Assembly: GCF_001612985.1 (NCBI RefSeq)
Contig: NZ_BDBM01000008.1
Location: 160,347 to 224,346, forward strand
Source: Nocardia gamkensis NBRC 108242
GTDB lineage: Bacteria; Actinomycetota; Actinomycetes; Mycobacteriales; Mycobacteriaceae
DNA: 64,000 bases
Reading direction: 5' to 3'
The position numbers and the translations under genes are program-made. Below, one piece after another: positions 8,832 to 17,573 of the stretch (position 1 is the stretch's first letter; each line of letters starts with the position of its first letter). The notes under the pieces were generated by a model. That model was given only the letters and a program-made list of their open reading frames with translations. It was not told where the DNA came from and made no database searches.

Positions 8832-9437
8832 TCAACCGCTGGTGCGCAGGAGTCCCGAGATCAGCAACAGCACCGACTCCTGTGCCTCGGCGCGGGCGCG
8901 ATCGGGGTCTTCGGCGTGCGCGACGATCAAGGAGGCCTCGCTGATCACGCTGACGACGAGCTGGGCCAGTACGGGGATGGGGGCGTCGGCGATCAACCCG
9001 GCGGCGCGGGCGCGCTCGAGTTGCCTGGTGATCAGGCCGAGGCCGTGCGCGGATTCGAATTCGCGCCAGGCCTGCCAGCCGAGCACGGCGGGGGCGTCGG
9101 TGAGGGCGATCCGCAGCATCGCCGGGCGCTGGCAGATCTCCAGGAAAAGCGCGAGCCCCACCGCCATTCCGGCCATCACGTCCTCGGAATCGACCGCCGC
9201 GATGGCGTTCTCGATCTCCTCGGTGATCTCGACCTCGATCTGCTCCAGTACCGCGAGGAACAGTCCCCGTTTGTCGCCGTAGTGGTGGTGCAGCGCGCCC
9301 CGGGTGACGCCTGCCTCGGTGACCAGCCCTTCGGCCGAGGTTCCGGCGAAGCCGCGCTCGGTGAACAGGCGGCGTCCCGCCTGTTCGAGCGCGGCCCTGG
9401 TTGCGCGAGACCGGTCTTCCTGGCTACGGCGTGGCAT
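8832..9437 (-). CDS. TetR-family regulator
   Basis: 201 residues. HTH: RATRAALEQAGRRLFTERGFAGTS, then TRGALHHHYGDKRGLFLAVLEQ. The C-terminal part (FLEICQRPAMLRIALTDAPAVLGW) is typical of a TetR ligand-binding domain. Its first 14 bases overlap the 3' end of the upstream hydrolase gene, so it is the second gene of a two-gene operon and presumably the factor that binds the perfect palindrome at 10326-10346. Confidence 0.92.
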   Translation of the reverse strand: MPRRSQEDRSRATRAALEQAGRRLFTERGFAGTSAEGLVTEAGVTRGALHHHYGDKRGLFLAVLEQIEVEITEEIENAIAAVDSEDVMAGMAVGLALFLEICQRPAMLRIALTDAPAVLGWQAWREFESAHGLGLITRQLERARAAGLIADAPIPVLAQLVVSVISEASLIVAHAEDPDRARAEAQESVLLLISGLLRTSG

Positions 9438-10290
9438 GCAGCCGAGTGAACTCCAGGATCGATTCGGCGAGCAACTCGGGCTGGTCCTCCGACACGAAGG
9501 TGTAGGAGTCGTCGATGAGCTTCAGTTGCGCGTCCGGCAGGTCGCGGGCCAGGCGTTCGGCGAACGAAATCGGGAACAGCCGGTCCTCGCGCGCCCAGGC
9601 CAACAGCACCGGGATGTCGACGTCGGCGAAGTGGCGCGCGGCTTCCAGCGTGTAGCGGCGATGCGCCGATTTCAGGAAGCGGCGCAGGTCTTTCCGGATC
9701 GCGGCGGAATTGCGGCTCGGCAGCAGATAGGAGTCCACGATCTCGGGCGGAACGGGCCGCTTGGTGACCCATCCGAAGGCCAGCGGCAGGCGGTGCAGCG
9801 CCCGGATCCGCAGCGCCTCGGTGAGGGGGCGCAGCGATCCCGGGATCTTCGCCAGCAGCGGAAGCGACGTGAACTGCTGCGGCAGGAAGCTCTCGTAGCT
9901 GTCCACCGAGACGAGCACGACGCGGCCGACGCGGGACCGGTCGCGGGTCAGCAGCACCTGGGTGATCGCTCCGCCGGTGTCGTTGGCGACCAGGGTGACG
10001 TCGGTGAGGTCGAGACGTTCGAGGAACGCCGCGATGAGATCGGCGATGCCGATGGGGGTCAGTTCCGCGTCCGGGACCGGGATCTCGTGCGAGCCCAGCG
10101 GCCAGTCCGGTGCCAGGCAGCGGTATCCGGCCGCGGCGACCACGGGCACGACTTTGCGCCAGACGTCCGCGTTGACGAGCAGGCCGTGCACGAAGACGAC
10201 CGGAGCGCCCTCCCCCGTCTCGTGATAGCGAATGCGGCCGCCGGGCAGATCCACCTCGTGGGTGCGGCCGAGAGCTGTGCTGGTTGCCAT
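9424..10290 (-). CDS. Alpha/beta-hydrolase-fold protein with Asp at the nucleophile position
   Basis: 288 residues. The oxyanion segment VFVHGLL (32-38) and the elbow VANDTGG (101-107) place Asp104 where serine hydrolases have Ser. Asp nucleophiles occur in haloalkane dehalogenases and epoxide hydrolases, but the Trp that usually follows the Asp is Thr here. The acid Asp is plausible in LLAWAREDRLFP. The C-terminal segment DDSYTFVSEDQPELL aligns with the usual GHF...PE segment, yet it has Tyr-Thr where Gly-His is expected. The activity is therefore uncertain, and it may be a non-hydrolytic relative. First gene of an operon with the TetR gene. Confidence 0.85.
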   Translation of the reverse strand: MATSTALGRTHEVDLPGGRIRYHETGEGAPVVFVHGLLVNADVWRKVVPVVAAAGYRCLAPDWPLGSHEIPVPDAELTPIGIADLIAAFLERLDLTDVTLVANDTGGAITQVLLTRDRSRVGRVVLVSVDSYESFLPQQFTSLPLLAKIPGSLRPLTEALRIRALHRLPLAFGWVTKRPVPPEIVDSYLLPSRNSAAIRKDLRRFLKSAHRRYTLEAARHFADVDIPVLLAWAREDRLFPISFAERLARDLPDAQLKLIDDSYTFVSEDQPELLAESILEFTRLHATP

Positions 10291-10325
10291 GGGTCCTCCC
10301 AGTGGTCGGGTTCCCGTCCACTGTT

Positions 10326-10346
10326 ACATACATACCGTATGTATGT
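10326..10346. promoter_or_regulatory. Perfect TetR-type operator upstream of the hydrolase-tetR operon
   Basis: Arms ACATACATAC (10326-10335) and GTATGTATGT (10337-10346) are perfect complements around a single C. It sits 36 bases upstream of the hydrolase start, where a repressor would block transcription. The TetR protein encoded at the end of the same operon is the obvious ligand. Confidence 0.85.
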
Positions 10347-10365
10347 CTAGATGCGGCTCGATGGA

Positions 10366-10803
10366 TCAGCGGAAGACAGCCTCCACCGCGTCCTTCGAGG
10401 CCATCACCGCGGTCGCCAAGGAGGCGACGCCCGCGACGGACTCTCCGACCGCGTGCAGGACACCGGTGAGAACGATCCGGTTCGGCCGATCCTTCGCCGC
10501 CTCGACCGCCGCGCGCCGAGTCGTCTCCTCGACCAGCTGCCGGTCCTCCAGGTCGATGTCGCACCCACTGATCCGGTCGAGCAGATCGCTCAGCGAAGAA
10601 CGCAGATCCTCCACCGCCTTCGATGGGGCCGCACCGTCGCTGCCGATCCGCCTCCGTCGGGAACGCACACCACAGTTCCCGCAGAACGGGTAGCCGTGGC
10701 GGTTGAAATGCTGACACTCGGCGCATCGCACCTCGCCAGCCGAACATCCGGCTCGGGTCGAGCCGAGCGGAACCCGGAAGCCGTGCCAGGTATGGTCGGA
10801 CAC
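10366..10803 (-). CDS. Zinc-ribbon protein of unknown function
   Basis: About 145 residues if started at GTG 10803; the frame is open back to 10917, overlapping the ThiF-like gene, so the start is uncertain. The N-terminal treble-clef/zinc ribbon is CAECQHFNRHGYPFCGNCG (two CxxC pairs). It is followed by a basic RSRRRR patch and a helical domain (KAVEDLRSSLSDLLDRISGCDIDLEDRQLVEETTRR). It is downstream of the ThiF-like gene with a gap of about 62 bases in the same direction, so it probably belongs to the same operon. The function is unknown. Confidence 0.55.
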   Translation of the reverse strand: MSDHTWHGFRVPLGSTRAGCSAGEVRCAECQHFNRHGYPFCGNCGVRSRRRRIGSDGAAPSKAVEDLRSSLSDLLDRISGCDIDLEDRQLVEETTRRAAVEAAKDRPNRIVLTGVLHAVGESVAGVASLATAVMASKDAVEAVFR

Positions 10804-10865
10804 CGCCGTACCCGGGTTCGTTTCGGCTCGACACGAATCCTTGTCGGCAAGATCTTGCTCCAGCA

Positions 10866-11996
10866 CTAGGGGATGCCGAGCATCGCGCGGAACTCCGCCT
10901 CTCCCAGCTCGTTCCACCGCTCCCGCGTTCCCCGCAGCAGCGTGTCGAGATCCACTCGGTACCTGCCGGAGGACAAGCTGCTACCGCAGGCGATCAACCG
11001 TGCGGCCAGGCCGGCCAGCGCCCCCGCGAGAGTCACCGCGGTGGCCAACTGCGGCCACGAGGGCAGGCTGCGGCCGACTTCGGTCAGCGAGTAGCGCGTC
11101 CGCGGCGTGACGTCGCTGCCGACGATGGCGGTGGCCAGTTCGATCCGTCGCGCCGGATCGCGCAGCTCGGTCGCCGTCAGGTCGGTCAGATCGCCCGCCC
11201 GGCCGTGCAGGAGCGGATAGTCCGGTTCCAGGTCGTAGCGCTCCACGTCGACGAAGGAGCTGTCGCCGTGATCGGTCGCCATCACCACGGGGATGCCGAG
11301 CGCGCGGGCGCGCTTGCGGATGTCCACTTTCAGCGCGAGGTCGTCCATCTCCTCGATGAGGACGGTCAGGGGCGCGGAGCCTCCCGGCCCACCCAAGTAG
11401 TCCGAGGCGTTCTCCGGCCGGTACCCCTGGGGGAAGGCGGTGATCTCGCTATAGGGGTCCAGCTCCAACGTACGGCGTTGCGCCAGCGTGAGTTTGGGTT
11501 CGCCCAGATCGCACACCGAGGCCTGGAGCCTGTTGAGGTTGGTGCATCCGAGAGTGTCGTGCTCGGCGAGCCGGAACCGCCGGGCGCCGGACAACGCGCA
11601 GACCGCCAGCGCGGAAGCGCCCACACTGAGCCCGGCCACTCCCACCACGGCGTCCGACCAGGCCCGTTGCTCGTCACCGGTCAGCAGGTGCCGGTTCCTG
11701 GCCGTGCGCAACCGCCAGAACTGCTCGCGGTCGGGCAGTTCGACGATGGTCCGGCGCCACGGGTACACGATGTAGCGGCTGATCCGGTCTACGGCCGCAC
11801 CGTCCCGCCCCGAGGTCAGGTAGTCCTCCAGCGCTGCCGCCGCGGCCGGGGTCCCCGCGGCGAGTTCGGGCCGCTCGATCAACGCGAGTTCCCTTGCCGC
11901 GCTCGCCCAGCCGTCGACCAGCCGGTACCCGGATCCGGGTGCGCACAGTTCGGCGATGCGCCGCTCGTCGTCTGCCGGATGCAGGATTTCGATCAT
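10866..11996 (-). CDS. ThiF/MoeB/E1-like adenylyltransferase-family protein
   Basis: 376 residues from ATG 11996, which overlaps the upstream stop as ATGA. After about 115 residues of N-terminal extension comes the Rossmann nucleotide loop GVAGLSVGAS (119-128), then AEHDTLGCTNLNRLQ, matching the D...N-L-x-R-Q region that binds ATP in ThiF, MoeB and E1 enzymes, and a Lys in GEPKL. No CxxC zinc pair typical of MoeB is present, and the acceptor cysteine cannot be assigned. These proteins activate carboxyl groups as acyl adenylates; the substrate is unknown. Coupling to a ligase-like gene suggests a joint pathway. Confidence 0.85.
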   Translation of the reverse strand: MIEILHPADDERRIAELCAPGSGYRLVDGWASAARELALIERPELAAGTPAAAAALEDYLTSGRDGAAVDRISRYIVYPWRRTIVELPDREQFWRLRTARNRHLLTGDEQRAWSDAVVGVAGLSVGASALAVCALSGARRFRLAEHDTLGCTNLNRLQASVCDLGEPKLTLAQRRTLELDPYSEITAFPQGYRPENASDYLGGPGGSAPLTVLIEEMDDLALKVDIRKRARALGIPVVMATDHGDSSFVDVERYDLEPDYPLLHGRAGDLTDLTATELRDPARRIELATAIVGSDVTPRTRYSLTEVGRSLPSWPQLATAVTLAGALAGLAARLIACGSSLSSGRYRVDLDTLLRGTRERWNELGEAEFRAMLGIP

Positions 11997-13432
11997 GACC
12001 GCGTCCCCGTCCACCGGTGCTTGACGCCCGTCTCGAAGCCCGCGCTGCCGTGCCGGTGCAGGCTGATCTGCGGCTCGGCGGCCGAGCCGAGCGCCCGATG
12101 CAGGCGGCGGTACTCGCTGTTGGTGCGCAACAGGGCATCGACCACCTTCCGCTCCAGCAGCGCGGTGAATCCGCCCGCGGGGCAGACGCCGTCGCGGAGT
12201 TCGACGCGCAGCCGCAAAGTCTGCTCGAATCGTGCGTCCGTGTCGGTCACCAGCACGAATTTTCCCGTGACCGTCGGACCGACGTCCGGGTCCTCCAGCG
12301 CGGCGCGGATGTTCTCCGGGTAGATCTCCAGCGCGTAGAACGACGCGGCGACGTCGGTGCGCCGGTGCAGGGCGAGGAACCCGCAGGAGTCGGCGGAGGT
12401 GCGCACCGGCAGACGGTGACCGTGCGCATCGAGGACGGCGGCGAGCTCAGCGGCGGAGAAGATCCGGCCGACATCGTTGATCCGGTAGCGCAGCAACGGG
12501 ATCGCGGTATCGGCGCTGAACAGGAATCGGCCTTCGGCGTCGACTTCGGTATACCGATACTCCGCGTCGTACTCGACGAAGGTCGGCTGCGGGTGCGCCT
12601 CGCCGAACAACGCCTCGCTCAGCGCGGGATCCGCGCCGGCCGCGCGACGGACGGCGACACTGGTGCGCGTCTCGCAACCCATGATGCCCGCGTCGGCGGT
12701 GCCGTAGACGACGCGGATCTCCCCCGGCTGCCCCGGCTTGCCGATCCGGTCGAGCACGTAGTCCCGCCATTCTTCGGTGATGGCCTCGCCCGCCAGCAGA
12801 ATGCGCAGATTCTGGCGCAGTACCTCGGCGGGCGCCCGATCCAGCACATCCTTGACGAACGGGGGGTAACCGGCCAGGACGACCTGGTCGTAGTGCGGGC
12901 CCAGTTCGGCGATGTCGGCCAGGATGGTCTCCGGTTCGATGCCGGGTGCGATGGTCGAGATGCGGTGCCCGCGCTGACGCATCGCGGTGGCCGCCGCGTA
13001 GGTGTAGGTGCCGCCGATCCAATTGCCCATCGCGAAGCCGACGACCAACAGCGTGGACCGCTGCCGCGTCTGGAAGCTGTCGCGGAACACCCGCGAGTAG
13101 AGCTCGATCGCCTCTTCCTGGGCGACGAGGTCCCTCGGCCAATAGCTGGGCCGGCCGGTGGAGCCGGAACTGCACGACCACGTCCCGGCCGAAGCGACGT
13201 CGCCGTGCCAGAGCAACATGCGCAACGGGTAGTGCCGCAGGTATTCCGCTTTGGTCATCGGCGGCAGCGCGGCGAAGTCATCGGCGGTTCTGATGTTTGC
13301 CGGTTCGATTCCGCGGCGCGCGAGGAAGTCGGCGTAGGCCGGCACGTGGATCGCCGCCCGGTGGAAGGTATCCAGGGCGCGGCCGAATCCGGGCCTCGGC
13401 CGGGTCGGCAACGACAGTGATGGTGCGGACAT
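11993..13432 (-). CDS. Phenylacetate-CoA ligase-like AMP-binding protein
   Basis: 479 residues from ATG 13432, with AGGAAA upstream; a start at 13456 is less well placed. It belongs to the adenylate-forming superfamily: P-loop CSSGSTGRPSYW (87-98) and the A5-type motif YGTADAG; the arrangement with a PaaK-like N-terminal FLARRGIEPANIRTADDFAALPPMTKAEYL is typical of the PaaK branch. It would activate a carboxylic acid as an acyl-AMP. Translational coupling to the ThiF-like gene suggests that both act on one substrate, perhaps in a small biosynthetic or modification pathway. The product is unknown. Confidence 0.85.
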   Translation of the reverse strand: MSAPSLSLPTRPRPGFGRALDTFHRAAIHVPAYADFLARRGIEPANIRTADDFAALPPMTKAEYLRHYPLRMLLWHGDVASAGTWSCSSGSTGRPSYWPRDLVAQEEAIELYSRVFRDSFQTRQRSTLLVVGFAMGNWIGGTYTYAAATAMRQRGHRISTIAPGIEPETILADIAELGPHYDQVVLAGYPPFVKDVLDRAPAEVLRQNLRILLAGEAITEEWRDYVLDRIGKPGQPGEIRVVYGTADAGIMGCETRTSVAVRRAAGADPALSEALFGEAHPQPTFVEYDAEYRYTEVDAEGRFLFSADTAIPLLRYRINDVGRIFSAAELAAVLDAHGHRLPVRTSADSCGFLALHRRTDVAASFYALEIYPENIRAALEDPDVGPTVTGKFVLVTDTDARFEQTLRLRVELRDGVCPAGGFTALLERKVVDALLRTNSEYRRLHRALGSAAEPQISLHRHGSAGFETGVKHRWTGTRS

Positions 13433-13593
13433 GGTGGCTGTTTCCTTTCCTCCCACTGCGGCGATGCGCGGAGCACGTTCGCGGCGTGGGTTCAGGAAAT
13501 AGCCTCTGAGCAGTGCGTACGGTCGAGAAAGAAGTCAATACAAGGTCCATACGACACGCCGCGCCGCCGCCCGGATCTCGCTAGACTCCGGTC

Positions 13594-16500
13594 ATGACCG
13601 ATGGGGGCGGGAGGCGGGTGGATCCTCGATCCATCTCCACCCGAGAGGAATTCGCGGCGGCCTTCACACGGCTGCGCACTACCGCCGGGTTGACCGTCCG
13701 CCAGGTCGTCGACGACTCGGGAGGCCTGCACGGCACGGTTAGCGGATGGTTCGCCGGTCACCATGTGCCGACCGAGCAGAACGAGCGGATGTTCCGGGAT
13801 GTGCTGACGGCGTGCGGCGTTCGTGACCCGGAGGGGCAACAGCGGTGGCTCGCGGCGGTCCGGCAGGTGCGTCCGACGAGCGGACGCAGGCGTAGCCAGG
13901 GACCTGTGCCATACCGGGGCCTGGAACCTTTTCGACCCGATGACGCCGAATGGCTCTTCGGCCGCGCCGAACTCACGGCGGATCTGCGACAGCGCGTTTC
14001 GTCGCTCGCCGGATCCGAGCAGCGGATACTCATCGTCACCGGCGCCTCCGGCTCGGGGAAGTCCTCGCTGCTGCGCGCCGGACTGCTACCCGCGCTCCGG
14101 CGCGAAGGCCGCACGGCCGCGGTGGTCACTCCGGGCGCGCATCCGGCACAGGTACTCCAAGACCCCGCCGACGTCCTGGTCATCGATCAGTTCGAGGAGA
14201 CCTGGACACTGTGCCTCGACGACGGCGAGCGAGCCGACTTCCTGGCCGCGCTCGCGGGCGACGCGAGCGGCCGAACCCACGTGCTGGGACTGCGCGCGGA
14301 TTTCTACCGCCACGCCGCCGAAGAGCCGTTCTTGCACCACGCGCTGGCGCATCATTCGGTCCTGGTCGGGCCCCTGAGCAAACAGGCGCTGTGCGACGTC
14401 ATCATCGAGCCGGCCCGCAAAGCGAACTGGACCGTGGAAGACGAACTCGTGCAGTTGCTGATCGTGGAACTCGCGCCGCGCGGGTCCGCCGAAGCTCACG
14501 ACACCGGCGCTCTCCCCTTGCTGTCGCATGCTCTGCTGGAGACCTGGCAGCGGTCCAGCCGCCGGAAGATGACCGTCGCCGACTACAACGCCGTCGGCGG
14601 AATCGCGGGCGCCATCGAGCAGACCGCCGAGACCGTGTATCGCGGTCTCACCGAGCCGCAGCGGCAGATCACCCGCCGCACGTTCCTGCGACTGCTCAAC
14701 ATCGACGACGATGTCACCACCCGTCGCCGGGTGCAACGCCAGGAGCTGTTCTTCGACCACGACTCCGTCGCGAACGTGAACACCGTGATCGAGCGGTTCG
14801 CCACGCACCGCCTGCTCACCGTCGAGGAAGAGACCGTCGCGATCACGCACGAGGCGCTGATCGGCGCCTGGTCCCGGATGCACCGGTGGCTCGACGAGGA
14901 TCGTGAGAGCCTGGCCGTACACCGCAGGCTGACCCAGGCCACCCAGGTCTGGCTCGACAACAACGAGGACCCCAGCGCGCTGCTCGGACCCGCGAGGCTG
15001 GAGTTCGTCCAGGAGTGGACGCGCGACGACGGACATCGGCGAGACCTCAACCAGCACGAACGCGACTACATCGCCGCCAGTATCGCCCATCAGGCGGAGA
15101 TCCGGGCCGGAGAACGCCGCCGCACCCGGATCTTGCAGCGGATGGTCGCCGGCTTGGCGACCGCGCTGATCGCGACGATCGTCTTGACCGGTGTCGCACT
15201 GGTGGCCCGGTCGAACGCCGCGCACGCGCGAGACGAGGCGCTGTCGCGCCAGATCGCGCTCCAAGCGGAGCGACTGCGCGGCACCGATCCCGCGCTCTCG
15301 GCGCAGCTCGCGCTCGCGGCCTTCCGCATCCAGCCCACCCTCGAAGCCCGCTCCGCGCTCTTGGACAGCACCGCGGTGCAGACGCCGACCCGGCTGCTCG
15401 GACCCGACGGCGGCACGCTGGTGGCCACCGACCGCTCCGGAGTCGTGCTCGCCGTCGGTCGCAGCGACGCCACGATCGACCTGCACCGCCTGCACAGGAG
15501 CACCCGTTCCGGGCAGCCCGGATCGGCGGATTTCCGCAGCCGCATTCCCGCGCCCCGGCCGGGAGCGGTTCTCGGCTCCGTGACGATGACGCCCGACGGC
15601 GCACTGCTGGCCGCGGCATTCGGCAGCCACATCGATCTCTGGGACATCGCGAACCAGGACGCACCCCGGGCGCTGGCCACCCTCGCCGGAACCGGCGTCC
15701 AGTACCGCACCCTCGATCTCGGTCCCGACAAGCGTTCCCTCGCCGCGACGACCACCACAGCGGAGATCGTCCGATGGGACATCACCGACCCCCGGCAGCC
15801 GATTCCGTTGCCCGCCTGGCAACTTCCCGCGGGCGCACCCGTCATCGCGTTCGCCCCGAACGGGAAACTTCTCGCCGCCGCGGGAAACGCGGGCGCACTG
15901 CGCATCTGGGCCACCGGCCGGGACTCTCCGCTGACGGACATTCCGCCCGACGGTTCCACGGCGCAAGCATTGTCGCTGCGATTCAGTCCGGACAGCTCCG
16001 TTCTCGCCGTCCCCGGACGCGCCAACGAGGTACGCCGCTGGGATGTGCGCGACCCGGCCGCCCCGGCGCCACTGCCCGCGCTGCGTGGATTCACCAGTTA
16101 TGTCAACGACGTCGCCTTCAGCCCGGACGGCACACGGCTGGCCGCGGTCAGCTCGGACAACAAGACGCACGTGTGGCGCCTGGACACCGACCAACTGGAG
16201 ATGGAACTGCCCAACCCGGTCATCGTGGTGTCGGTGCGCTTCGCCCTCGACGCGCACGCACTGATCACGGGCAGTCTCGACGGCACCGTCCGGATCTGGC
16301 CGCTGCCCGGCCCGGTCCTGCGCGGGGCACAGAGCGTGGTCTTCCAGACACCGATCGATCGCAGCGGGAAGCTCTTGCTCGTCGGCACCGGCGCGGGCGA
16401 CGGCAGCGCCCACCTGTGGAACCTCGGCGATCCCGCAGCACCCGTCGAATACGCCGCGCTGCCCGTCGGCGCGGATGAGAAGAGTTGCGGAGCGGTCGCG

Positions 16501-17358
16501 CTGGCGATGGACGGTTCGACGGCCGCGGTCGGCACCCGTGCCGGGCACGTACTGCTGTGGGACCTGCGCGATCCGGCGCACCCCCGGCCGACATCGAAGG
16601 TGGCCGCCGTCAACGGCATCGTCTCCGCCATGACCTTCACCCCCGACGCCAAGACATTGGTCGTCGCGGGCCAGGACGATCCGACTGTGACGCTGTGGGA
16701 CCTCGGCGACCTGGCCGCCCCGCGATCGCTCGGCGCGGTCTCCACCGGTCCCGGCCTGCCGGGTATCGCCGCCGTCGACGCCGCGGGCGCCCAACTCGCC
16801 ATCGCCACGTCCAACGAGTCGGTGTTCCGCTGGGACATCCGTGATCGCGCCCGCCCGCGGGAACTGCCCGAGCTCTCCGGATTCACCAACGATCTGGCCG
16901 CCGTGGCCTTCAGCCCCACCGCGCCGATCCTCGCCGCGGGCAGCATGGACCACACCGTCAAACTCTTCGACCTGTCCGACCCGGAGGCGCCCCGGCATCT
17001 CGCCACGCTCATCGGCGCCGCCGACGCGATCATCACCGTCAATTTCGGCCCCGACGGCACGCGACTGGTCGGCGGCGCCAGTGACAACGGCATCTGGGTC
17101 TGGGACATCACCGACCCGCGCGACCCGCGGCGGCTGGCGGTGCTCAATGCCTACACCGGTCGGGTCAACGATGCCGTCTACGCGCTGGACGGGGATTTGC
17201 TGCTCGCGGCGGGACCCGACCGGATCGTGCGCGTCTGGGCGACGGACGTCGACGAGGTCGCCGCCGAACTCTGCGACAGCGGCAGCGGGCCGATCACCGC
17301 CACCGAATGGCAGCGCTACCTTCCGACCATCGCCCAGCACGGTCTGTGCCCGCGGTAG
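13594..17358 (+). CDS. STAND (nSTAND1) NTPase with N-terminal HTH, transmembrane segment and WD40 repeats
   Basis: 1254 residues. An N-terminal helical region that looks like an XRE-type HTH (about 17-85) leads to the nSTAND1 entry motif VPYRGLEPFRPDDAEWLFGR (105-124). Walker A is GASGSGKSSLLRAG (150-163) and Walker B VLVIDQFEE (194-202). A sensor region with ITHEALIGAW follows. A hydrophobic segment at about 517-537 (VAGLATALIATIVLTGVALVA) separates it from a long WD40 C-terminal half (about 600-1250; repeated FSPDG...W patterns). STAND proteins are signal-activated ATPase switches; WD40 is usually the sensor. Related architectures are common in Actinobacteria and some act in antiphage defence. 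The actual role here is unknown. Confidence 0.9.
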   Translation: MTDGGGRRVDPRSISTREEFAAAFTRLRTTAGLTVRQVVDDSGGLHGTVSGWFAGHHVPTEQNERMFRDVLTACGVRDPEGQQRWLAAVRQVRPTSGRRRSQGPVPYRGLEPFRPDDAEWLFGRAELTADLRQRVSSLAGSEQRILIVTGASGSGKSSLLRAGLLPALRREGRTAAVVTPGAHPAQVLQDPADVLVIDQFEETWTLCLDDGERADFLAALAGDASGRTHVLGLRADFYRHAAEEPFLHHALAHHSVLVGPLSKQALCDVIIEPARKANWTVEDELVQLLIVELAPRGSAEAHDTGALPLLSHALLETWQRSSRRKMTVADYNAVGGIAGAIEQTAETVYRGLTEPQRQITRRTFLRLLNIDDDVTTRRRVQRQELFFDHDSVANVNTVIERFATHRLLTVEEETVAITHEALIGAWSRMHRWLDEDRESLAVHRRLTQATQVWLDNNEDPSALLGPARLEFVQEWTRDDGHRRDLNQHERDYIAASIAHQAEIRAGERRRTRILQRMVAGLATALIATIVLTGVALVARSNAAHARDEALSRQIALQAERLRGTDPALSAQLALAAFRIQPTLEARSALLDSTAVQTPTRLLGPDGGTLVATDRSGVVLAVGRSDATIDLHRLHRSTRSGQPGSADFRSRIPAPRPGAVLGSVTMTPDGALLAAAFGSHIDLWDIANQDAPRALATLAGTGVQYRTLDLGPDKRSLAATTTTAEIVRWDITDPRQPIPLPAWQLPAGAPVIAFAPNGKLLAAAGNAGALRIWATGRDSPLTDIPPDGSTAQALSLRFSPDSSVLAVPGRANEVRRWDVRDPAAPAPLPALRGFTSYVNDVAFSPDGTRLAAVSSDNKTHVWRLDTDQLEMELPNPVIVVSVRFALDAHALITGSLDGTVRIWPLPGPVLRGAQSVVFQTPIDRSGKLLLVGTGAGDGSAHLWNLGDPAAPVEYAALPVGADEKSCGAVALAMDGSTAAVGTRAGHVLLWDLRDPAHPRPTSKVAAVNGIVSAMTFTPDAKTLVVAGQDDPTVTLWDLGDLAAPRSLGAVSTGPGLPGIAAVDAAGAQLAIATSNESVFRWDIRDRARPRELPELSGFTNDLAAVAFSPTAPILAAGSMDHTVKLFDLSDPEAPRHLATLIGAADAIITVNFGPDGTRLVGGASDNGIWVWDITDPRDPRRLAVLNAYTGRVNDAVYALDGDLLLAAGPDRIVRVWATDVDEVAAELCDSGSGPITATEWQRYLPTIAQHGLCPR

Positions 17359-17573
17359 CGCACTGCCGGGCAAGATGTTGCAGCTCCTTACCGCACGGAG
17401 GCAACCATCGACGAAAAGGTCGCGTGGGGCGGCTATTACGGGCCGAGAGAGCCGGACGGAGTGCCAGATCCGGCGTCGATGATCTCCCCGTGCGCGTCCG
17501 CGCGAGGCCCATACTTATCTTCTCGCCGCGGGACGGAAAGTTTCCATCGGGATCACGAGAGGGGAAACGATTC

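Noticed and set aside
10844..10859. 16-bp sequence repeated inverted at 19212-19227, bracketing part of the accessory block
   Set aside because: About one 16-bp match is expected by chance in a window this size, and the core is a self-palindrome. No integrase or other mobility gene is present.
14086..17373. A 1095-codon frame antisense to the STAND gene
   Set aside because: Composition is dominated by Arg, Gly, Val and Asp typical of antisense frames in high-GC DNA, and it has no ribosome-binding site.
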